64,000 nucleotides of DNA from Lentzea sp. NBRC 105346 (GTDB lineage: Bacteria; Actinomycetota; Actinomycetes; Mycobacteriales; Pseudonocardiaceae): contig NZ_BSTQ01000018.1 in assembly GCF_030269605.1 (NCBI RefSeq), positions 62,001 to 126,000 on the forward strand, in the 5' to 3' direction. Position 1 is the first letter of the stretch. Each line of letters begins with the position of its first letter. The notes under the pieces were generated by a model. That model made no database searches. It worked only from the letters and a program-made list of their open reading frames with translations, and was not told where the DNA came from. Made by a program: the position numbers and the translations under genes. This document shows, piece after piece, positions 58,903-64,000 of the stretch.

Positions 58903-59697
58903 TCAGCCGATCAGCCGCGTGCCGCCCCAGCCCCAGCCGCGCTGAGCCGGTTCCCACTGGTTGGTGGAGGTGTTGAGGGTGAACTCGTACAGCCCGCCCT
59001 CGACGGCGTCGATCAACAGGAAGTGATTGATGTCGGTACCCGCCAGCAGTCGGACCTGCGAGAAGTTCGTGTCGTTGAACGGGAACTCCTTCAGGCCACC
59101 CTCGTCGTACCACTCGGAGAACCGGCCGTCACCCTTGATCTCGAGGAAGTCGAGCGGCGTGCCGCCCAGCCCGGAGATGACGCGAGTGCCGCCCCAGCCC
59201 CAGCCGATGGTGCTCTTGCTGAGGACGTTGTTGGCGTCGAACGTCCAGAGCGCGAGGTCACCCTGCTGGTTGATCTCGATGAACTGGTTGCTGGACACGG
59301 CGCTCAGCAGCCGGGCGTTGCCCCAGCCCCAGCCGACGACCTGCTCGACGTACCCGCCACCGTTCCACGACCACTTCGAGAGCCGGCCGTCACCCTTGAC
59401 CTCGACAAAGCTCGTCGAGTTCAGCGACGACACGATCCGCGTGCCGCCCCAGCCCCAGCCACGAACCTCGCCCGAGAAGCTCCCGCCGGACCGCGTCCAG
59501 TAGACCAGGTTGCCCGCGCCGTTGACCTCGAGGAACGAGTTCCCGTCGGTCGTCTGCGCCTGGAAGCCCTGCTCGCGCTTGACACCGTTGATCGGCTTGG
59601 CGAAGTCGGTGCCCTCCGCACTCGCGGGCACCGCGGTCGCGACGGCAAGCGTCGCCGCGAGGCCCAGAACGGCCTTGACTGCATGCTTGAAACGCAT
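58903..59697 (-). CDS. secreted tachylectin-like five-bladed propeller protein
   Basis: 264-aa secreted protein. Signal peptide to VPASA (about residue 27), then five ~46-residue repeats marked by GWGWGGTR or variants (GWGWGNAR; one degenerate) and FLEV/FIEI/FLLI plus G-D/N-G-x-L strands. The pattern resembles tachylectin-2/tectonin-type five-bladed beta-propellers that bind sugars. A secreted lectin that binds microbial or host glycans is the likely role. Start ATG 59697. Confidence 0.75.
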   Translation of the reverse strand: MRFKHAVKAVLGLAATLAVATAVPASAEGTDFAKPINGVKREQGFQAQTTDGNSFLEVNGAGNLVYWTRSGGSFSGEVRGWGWGGTRIVSSLNSTSFVEVKGDGRLSKWSWNGGGYVEQVVGWGWGNARLLSAVSSNQFIEINQQGDLALWTFDANNVLSKSTIGWGWGGTRVISGLGGTPLDFLEIKGDGRFSEWYDEGGLKEFPFNDTNFSQVRLLAGTDINHFLLIDAVEGGLYEFTLNTSTNQWEPAQRGWGWGGTRLIG

Positions 59698-59887
59698 TAC
59701 TGGCTGCCCCCATCTGTCTAATCAGCCATGCAAAGTGTCGCCATCTTGTCGCGTAGTGGCGGACAGCACAATACTTTTGTGGTCTTGGAGAAACACTTGC
59801 GACGCCTGGAGCGATACATGGGGTGCGCCGACCTCCGCCGTCGGTTCGGTGAAGATCAATCGCCGATGAATTGGCCCGGCCGGCGTC

Positions 59888-60196
59888 TCATTTGAAGGGT
59901 TCGTGGATTGCGACGCAGTCCCAGACGAGATCCTGAAGCTCGTACATGACTTCGATGATCTGCTGCTGAACTTCGCCCTCGTATAGGTGCGAGTTCGAGT
60001 CGGTCGCAGGCACGATGTCGACGAGGATGTTCGCGCCGAGCCGTGGGATCGAGTCTCGGCCCGCCCATGCCGCCGCGCACGCACCGAGCGCCTCCTTGAG
60101 TGCGTTCAAGGCGTCTGCGTCGAGGCCGTCACGACGTCGAAGTCCAAGAACGAAGCGCTCCCAGGTCTGAGCAAGGTCGCTCAGCTCCGGGGTCAC
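59888..60196 (-). CDS. hypothetical protein
   Basis: 102-aa soluble protein, unrecognised. Helical (LSDLAQTWERFVLGLRRRDG; ALKEALGACAAAWAG) then beta strands in ANILVDIVPAT and a closing helix IIEVMYELQDLVWDC. It resembles small immunity-like or regulatory proteins only in size. GTG 60196 has GGAGGGGG upstream; GTG 60217 would add 7 residues. It lies downstream of the tRNA-Arg terminator. The 190-bp gap after it (59698-59887) shows nothing more. Confidence 0.6.
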   Translation of the reverse strand: MTPELSDLAQTWERFVLGLRRRDGLDADALNALKEALGACAAAWAGRDSIPRLGANILVDIVPATDSNSHLYEGEVQQQIIEVMYELQDLVWDCVAIHEPFK

Positions 60197-60227
60197 CGGA
60201 TCCCCCTCCACAACCACGCCTGAAAAC

Positions 60228-60265
60228 TACAGCCGCTGACCTGTTTGCGCAGGTCAGCGGCTGTA
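60228..60265 (-). terminator. terminator of tRNA-Arg
   Basis: Perfect 16-bp stem TACAGCCGCTGACCTG / CAGGTCAGCGGCTGTA with a 6-nt loop; on the minus strand it lies 18 nt after the tRNA 3' end and is followed by GTTTTC. Confidence 0.85.
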
Positions 60266-60283
60266 AATTCACCCGGCGAAAGG

Positions 60284-60359
60284 TGGTGCCCCAGGCAGGA
60301 TTCGAACCTGCGACACACGGTTTAGGAAACCGATGCTCTATCCCCTGAGCTACTAGGGC
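60284..60359 (-). tRNA. tRNA-Arg (anticodon CCT), CCA encoded
   Basis: Read on the minus strand, the acceptor GCCCTAG pairs with CTGGGGC (one G-T), followed by discriminator A and CCA. The D arm is GCTC...GAGC, the anticodon loop TTCCTAA (CCT, reads AGG), and the T arm has GGTTCGAATCC. A strong terminator follows. No integrated element, duplicated 3' end or integrase is seen beside it. Confidence 0.95.
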
Positions 60360-60509
60360 GGACCGGCCCAGTCTAGCGGGCCTGCCAGCGCCGGGACCCG
60401 AGCGGGTCCGCTCACCGTCCGTGAGAACGATCGAGACGCGCTGCCGCCGTTGGAGGGAAGTGAGACGGCCCACCTTCCCGCAGGCCGGGGCGTGAGGTAG
60501 GGAGGTGCC

Positions 60510-61355
60510 GTGAGCAGCGGCAGACCTTGGCCTGACATCCGACCTGGCCCGATGGGCGCGTTCGGCGCATGGTGGCGCCGGCGCAGCGACGCGCGCAGGG
60601 TTGAGGACTTCACGTACGCGATGCCGCAGTCGTCGCACCAGCAGGAGTTCGAGACGCCGTTGCCGAGTGCGGTGTACGGGCTGGACTTCCAGGTGAAGTT
60701 CACCGTCGTCTACCGGCTGGATCTGCACACCGGGCTGCGGCATCACGCGCCGCGCAGCGCCGCGATCAACAGCATCATGCAGCGGGCGCGGGCGATCAGT
60801 TCGCAGGCGATGCTGGTGCATCACGCCTCGTTGCAGCATCAGCTCGGGGACGAGCTCGCCGACGAGCGGCAGGTGCCCGACACGCATGTGTGGGCGCGCG
60901 CGGAAAGCGTCAAGGTCAGCGTCGACGAGGGTGACCTCGAGATGGCGCGCAAGCATGTCGAGTTGCTGCGGAATTCCACGATCAGGCACGCCGAGCGGGA
61001 GCTTGAACGGACCGAGATCCGGTATCTGCGCGATGAGGTGCTGACCGACGTGGGGACCGCCACGATCTGGTGGTTGCAGCGCAACGGGTACCAGGTCGAA
61101 CGGGCGGTGGAGCTCGCGGGGACGATCAAGGAACTGGTGCGCATCGCGCAGCAGACCAGCGACCCGCACTGGGCCGAGAGCCTGGTCAGCAGCTTCGAGA
61201 AAGCCTTGCCGCGGCTGGAGGAAGGGCATCGCCGGGACCTGCGGCAGCACCTCGCCAAGGCGCTGAGCGTGTACGGCGGGAGCTCTGTCGCGGCCGAGTT
61301 CGCCGACCAGGTGGGGTTGCCCGCGGGGGAACAGCACCTGAACGGGCACGTCTAG
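60510..61355 (+). CDS. hypothetical coiled-coil protein (possibly SPFH/band-7-like)
   Basis: 281-aa protein without signal peptide, unrecognised. After a basic N-terminus, a beta-rich stretch (GLDFQVKFTVVYRLDLHTG, about residues 58-76) precedes long helices (about 85-180: SIMQRARAISSQAMLVHHAS, DEGDLEMARKHVELLRNS) and a second helical region to 270. A band-7-type strand-helix layout is a weak guess. GTG 60510 has GGGAGG 4 nt upstream. It leads a co-directional run with the FkbM, Crp/Fnr and cyclase-like genes (gap to the next gene 9 nt). Confidence 0.65.
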   Translation: MSSGRPWPDIRPGPMGAFGAWWRRRSDARRVEDFTYAMPQSSHQQEFETPLPSAVYGLDFQVKFTVVYRLDLHTGLRHHAPRSAAINSIMQRARAISSQAMLVHHASLQHQLGDELADERQVPDTHVWARAESVKVSVDEGDLEMARKHVELLRNSTIRHAERELERTEIRYLRDEVLTDVGTATIWWLQRNGYQVERAVELAGTIKELVRIAQQTSDPHWAESLVSSFEKALPRLEEGHRRDLRQHLAKALSVYGGSSVAAEFADQVGLPAGEQHLNGHV

Positions 61356-61364
61356 GCTGAGGCG

Positions 61365-62099
61365 ATGACCGACCTTCGTGGCGCCGCCGTCGCCGCCGGC
61401 CTCCGCGTGCTCGCCAAGTACACCCCGTTCGCCGAACCGGAGCTGCTCGGCCTCGGCAGAGTCGTCAAGCCGGGGGCCGTGTGCATCGACATCGGGGCCG
61501 CGCTGGGGTTGTACACGGTCACGCTCGCGCAGCTCGTCGGTCCACAAGGGACTGTGCACAGCATCGAGCCGCTCGTGTTCGCGCACCCCGCGCTCAGTCA
61601 GATTCTGCGGCCGCGCGAAGGGCGGAACATCAAGCGGCACGCCGTCGCGCTCGGCGAGCAGGAGGACGGGCGCGACGTGATGAGCGTGCCCGTGCGGCAC
61701 GGGAGTCCGGTCACCGGGCGCAGCTTCCTCACGGCCGGCGCCAACGGGCTTGGGTCCAACGAGGAGTTCAGCGACCACATCGAGGTGTTCGTGCGGACGG
61801 ACACGCTCGACCGGTTCGTGAAGACTAACTCGATCAACCGGCTGGACTTCGTCAAGGCCGACGTCGAGGGCGCCGAGCTGAAGGTGCTCAAGGGCGGCGA
61901 GCAGACCATCGAACGGTTCAAGCCGGCGATCCTGCTCGAGATCGAGGAACGGCACGTCGAGCGGTTCGGCTATCGGGCGCAGGACGTCGCCGACTGGCTC
62001 GTCGACCGCGGGTACCGGATGAGCATCTGGCACGACGGCGCGTGGCGGCCCGAGGTTCGCGTGAACGACCGGGTGCGCAACTACCTCTTCCAGGTCTAG
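61365..62099 (+). CDS. FkbM family methyltransferase
   Basis: 244-aa SAM-dependent methyltransferase: VCIDIGAALGLYTVTLAQLV (about residues 39-58; SAM motif I), SIEPLVFAHPALSQIL, and the FkbM-defining LDFVKADVEGAELKVLKGGE (about 164-183), then AILLEIEERH. Acts on a hydroxyl, often of a sugar; substrate unknown. It overlaps the following Crp/Fnr gene by 1 nt (the TAG final base is the first base of GTG 62099), so the two are coupled. Confidence 0.9.
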   Translation: MTDLRGAAVAAGLRVLAKYTPFAEPELLGLGRVVKPGAVCIDIGAALGLYTVTLAQLVGPQGTVHSIEPLVFAHPALSQILRPREGRNIKRHAVALGEQEDGRDVMSVPVRHGSPVTGRSFLTAGANGLGSNEEFSDHIEVFVRTDTLDRFVKTNSINRLDFVKADVEGAELKVLKGGEQTIERFKPAILLEIEERHVERFGYRAQDVADWLVDRGYRMSIWHDGAWRPEVRVNDRVRNYLFQV

Positions 62100-62716
62100 T
62101 GCGGGGTTTCCGGGCGCTCGTGCCCACCGAGGTCTGGTACGAGCTGCTGGAGACCGCGCGACGACGCGACTTCAAGGCCAACGAGCCGCTGCTGCGCGAA
62201 GGCGCGCGCGGCTCGTTCCTGCTGGCGCTGCAGGAGGGGCGGGTCGCGGTGCTCAAGAGCGAGCGGCTCGTGGCGTTGCGCGGGCCGGGGGAGTTGGTCG
62301 GCGAGATGGCGGCGCTGGACGGCAGCCCCCGGTCCGCCGCGGTCGTCGCGCTCGAACCCTGTGTGGCGTACGAGATCGCGGCCGATCCGTTCCAACGGTT
62401 GCTCGCGCGGCATCACGCCGGCAACGCGCTCAGCACCTACCTGGCCGGCAAGGTCCGGCAGTCCGCCGGGCTCGCCACGACCAGGGCGGAGCCGCCGTTG
62501 TGGCGTACCGCCGACCTGATCGTCAGGGTCGTCGACCTGGCCGGGCCGGACCACGACGTGGTCCCGATGTCGCAGTCCTGGATCGCCGGGGCGTTCGGCC
62601 TGTCCCGCAACGCGATCGGCAAGGCCGTGCACGAGTTGTACGAACGCGGATTCCTCAGCGACACCAACCCGATCCGCGTCGCCGATCTCGAAGGTCTTCG
62701 ACATCTTGTGACCTGA
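62099..62716 (+). CDS. Crp/Fnr family cyclic-nucleotide-type regulator
   Basis: 205-aa regulator. The N-terminal cNMP-binding beta-barrel (about residues 15-125) contains LLREGARGSFLLALQEGRV, then GELVGEMAALDGSPRSAAVV, close to the phosphate-binding cassette (GExAxxxxxxRxA type) used by cAMP-responsive proteins. The C-terminal winged HTH reads SQSWIAGAFGLSRNAIGKAV (about 159-178). No Fe-S Cys cluster. It lies 62 bp upstream of a nucleotidyl-cyclase-fold gene, so a sensor/synthase link is attractive. Confidence 0.87.
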   Translation: MRGFRALVPTEVWYELLETARRRDFKANEPLLREGARGSFLLALQEGRVAVLKSERLVALRGPGELVGEMAALDGSPRSAAVVALEPCVAYEIAADPFQRLLARHHAGNALSTYLAGKVRQSAGLATTRAEPPLWRTADLIVRVVDLAGPDHDVVPMSQSWIAGAFGLSRNAIGKAVHELYERGFLSDTNPIRVADLEGLRHLVT

Positions 62717-62778
62717 GTCACAGTCGTGCTGCCACTTTGTGGGCACTCCGAAACACGCCACAGTGCCACGGTGTCGGC

Positions 62779-63552
62779 ATGACAATCCCCGACCTGCCCC
62801 CGTACAGCGCCGTCGTGGTCGTCGACATGAAGGACTACAGCGGCCACAAGGGCGCTGACCACCGCATGCTGACCGAGCTGATCCCGGTGGTGCTGGAGCG
62901 CACGTTCGCGCTGATCGGCCGCCTGGACATCTGGGAGAACCGCGAGTTCCCCGACAGCACCGGCGATGGCTACGCGATCGGCTTCCCGCCCCAGGTACTG
63001 CCGACGTTGATCGGTCCGTTCCTCGACAAGCTGCAGCAGGAACTGGAGTACCAGGACCAGGTGCTGCGCGCGGGCGACCGCAAGACGCGGCTGCGCATGC
63101 GAGTCGCGATCACGGTCGGGCCACTGGAGCGGGCGGACGGCGACGGCGACGGCACGGGGAACGCGCGGGTCGAGGCGCATCGGCTGGTCGACGCGGAACC
63201 GGTGCGGCGCCTGCTCGACAGCTCCGATCCGGACGTCACGTTCGTCGCCGCGATCCTGTCCGACCGGGTGTACCGCGACGTCGTCGAGGCTGGGTACTCA
63301 CCGAAGCCCGTGACCCAGTACGTCGCTGCGCCGGCCAGCGTGAAGACCTATAGCGGTAACGCATACCTGCACTGTCCCAAGCCTTCCGGCGACGTTCTGT
63401 CGACCGGTTACGCCGAGGCCGAACAGCCCAAGATGCCCGAGAAGAAGAAGGATCGCACGCCGAAGTACAGCAACCACAACGAGTTCTCCGGCACGGCCCA
63501 CGGCACGGTGATCCAGGCCGGCCGCATCGGCCGCGTGAACCACGACAAGTAG
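62779..63552 (+). CDS. nucleotidyl-cyclase-fold protein with VIQAG C-terminal motif
   Basis: 257-aa cytoplasmic protein with features of class III nucleotidyl cyclases: YSAVVVVDMKDYSG (first metal Asp, about residues 9-22), FPDSTGDGYAIGFPP (second metal Asp, about 57-71) and the RMRVAITVGPL strand (about 110-120). A charged linker (KMPEKKKDRTPKY) leads to a tail with NEFSGTAHGTVIQAGRIGRV, a short F/VxGxxxGxVxQAGxI motif that recurs in actinomycete conflict and signalling proteins. Catalytic ability is unproven. ATG 62779 begins the fold at once. The gene is the last of the run and is followed by a strong terminator. Confidence 0.72.
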   Translation: MTIPDLPPYSAVVVVDMKDYSGHKGADHRMLTELIPVVLERTFALIGRLDIWENREFPDSTGDGYAIGFPPQVLPTLIGPFLDKLQQELEYQDQVLRAGDRKTRLRMRVAITVGPLERADGDGDGTGNARVEAHRLVDAEPVRRLLDSSDPDVTFVAAILSDRVYRDVVEAGYSPKPVTQYVAAPASVKTYSGNAYLHCPKPSGDVLSTGYAEAEQPKMPEKKKDRTPKYSNHNEFSGTAHGTVIQAGRIGRVNHDK

Positions 63553-63562
63553 GGGAAATAGA

Positions 63563-63600
63563 AGAGGACCTCGGCCCCTGGGGGTGGACCGAGGTCCTCT
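63563..63600. terminator. bidirectional terminator
   Basis: A 12-bp stem AGAGGACCTCGG / CCGAGGTCCTCT with inner CCCC/GGGG, between the cyclase-like gene and the convergent F5/8C gene. Confidence 0.85.
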
Positions 63601-63610
63601 CTCGTGGGGT

Positions 63611-64000
63611 CTACGAGCCGTAGACCTCAAGTTCGTACAGAGAGTATCCGTAACGAGTGGCGCGCTCGGTACCCGTCATTCGGAGGTATCGCGCGTCCGT
63701 TGGTACGAATGACACAACGTCGTCCCCGCCGTTACCCGTTGTGGTGACGTAGACCTGGCGCCAGTTCGTGCCGTCCGAAGAGACCTCGACGCGGTATCCC
63801 TTGGCGTACGCGGATTCCCATCGCAACACCGCGCGACCGATCCGTTGCACGCTGCCGAGGTCTATTTGGATCCACTGGTCGTCGCTCCAGTCCGACGCCC
63901 ACCGCGAGCCGGTGTTGCCGTCCAGGACGTTCAGTGGTGGCAGGGTGTTCCAGCCCTTCTCGTAGCTGGACGCCGTGGCCGTCCGACCTCGGGCGACATT
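63611..64000 (-). CDS. F5/8 type C (discoidin, CBM32-like) domain, C-terminal part of a cut gene
   Basis: The last 129 residues of a protein whose start lies beyond the right edge. The visible part is one complete F5/8 type C domain: NVARGRTATASS, WNTLPPLNVLDGN, RWASDWSDDQWIQIDLGS, a central strand VEVSSDGTNWRQVY and the terminal YSLYELEVYGS. Such domains bind sugars, usually at the end of secreted glycoside hydrolases or polysaccharide-active enzymes. What precedes it is not visible. Confidence 0.85.
   Translation of the reverse strand, partial: NVARGRTATASSYEKGWNTLPPLNVLDGNTGSRWASDWSDDQWIQIDLGSVQRIGRAVLRWESAYAKGYRVEVSSDGTNWRQVYVTTTGNGGDDVVSFVPTDARYLRMTGTERATRYGYSLYELEVYGS

Noticed and set aside
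60284..60359. Integration site of a mobile element at tRNA-Arg
   Set aside because: No integrase, no duplicated tRNA 3' end in the flanking sequence, and the neighbours look chromosomal.

Overview
The window is very GC-rich, with short intergenic gaps, many GTG/TTG starts and many 1-4 nt start/stop overlaps. It also carries a mycobacteria-type iniBAC-like locus, EspC/WXG-type small proteins, an F420-type (DDN-like) reductase and TTGTCCACA-type DnaA boxes. Together these point to a chromosomal segment of a filamentous actinomycete, most likely of the Pseudonocardiaceae (Lentzea/Saccharothrix/Actinosynnema-like). The family assignment is inference; I cannot name the species. No phage, transposase, CRISPR array or rRNA operon was seen. 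One tRNA gene (Arg, CCT) is present.

Layout. 1-12.4 kb is mainly metabolic: a cut MBL-fold hydrolase, an aldose epimerase-like enzyme, a secreted CocE/S15 hydrolase, an amidohydrolase, an acyl-CoA dehydrogenase divergent from a TetR regulator plus PfkB kinase, citrate synthase, photolyase and an ABC exporter. 12.5-15.1 kb is a YbaB-EspC-WXG-type triad without secretion machinery, followed by a strong terminator and an array of seven degenerate ~22-nt repeats. 15.4-20.2 kb holds glpD with a TetR gene, divergent from an alkyl-DHAP-synthase-like FAD oxidase and a cytosine-deaminase-like amidohydrolase, then ~600 bp of decayed GC-rich repeats.

20.8-35.6 kb: an MDR oxidoreductase; an operon for a soluble protein with three FtsK-like modules (one intact P-loop) plus two related ESAT-6-sized helical proteins and a coiled-coil protein; a DUF4232 lipoprotein set; a tandem GGCT-fold protein; an HxlR/NmrA pair; LysR; a DDN-like reductase; a Tat-exported LysM-MBL protein; a two-component system; PhzF and GNAT.

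35.7-46.0 kb is the most coherent accessory locus. An iniB-iniA-iniC-like operon (two dynamin-like GTPases) lies divergent from an Hsp70 ATPase-domain-only protein and a large LuxR regulator resembling mycobacterial IniR. Several palindromes lie between them, and a PAS-GGDEF-EAL protein with altered catalytic motifs follows. I read this as an envelope-stress, membrane-remodelling system with its own chaperone-like ATPase and regulator.

46.0-50.3 kb is a STAND NTPase with 14 WD40 repeats, followed by a small membrane protein in the same operon. 50.5-60.2 kb is mostly cell-surface and secreted functions: an LCP ligase, nucleoside hydrolase, a metzincin overlapping a trypsin-like protease, an SdrD-like surface protein, a glycosyltransferase and a tachylectin-like propeller. 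60.5-63.6 kb is a four-gene run (coiled-coil protein, FkbM methyltransferase, Crp/Fnr regulator, nucleotidyl-cyclase-fold protein with a VIQAG-type tail), a candidate nucleotide-signalling unit. The right edge cuts a gene ending in an F5/8 type C (CBM32-like) domain.
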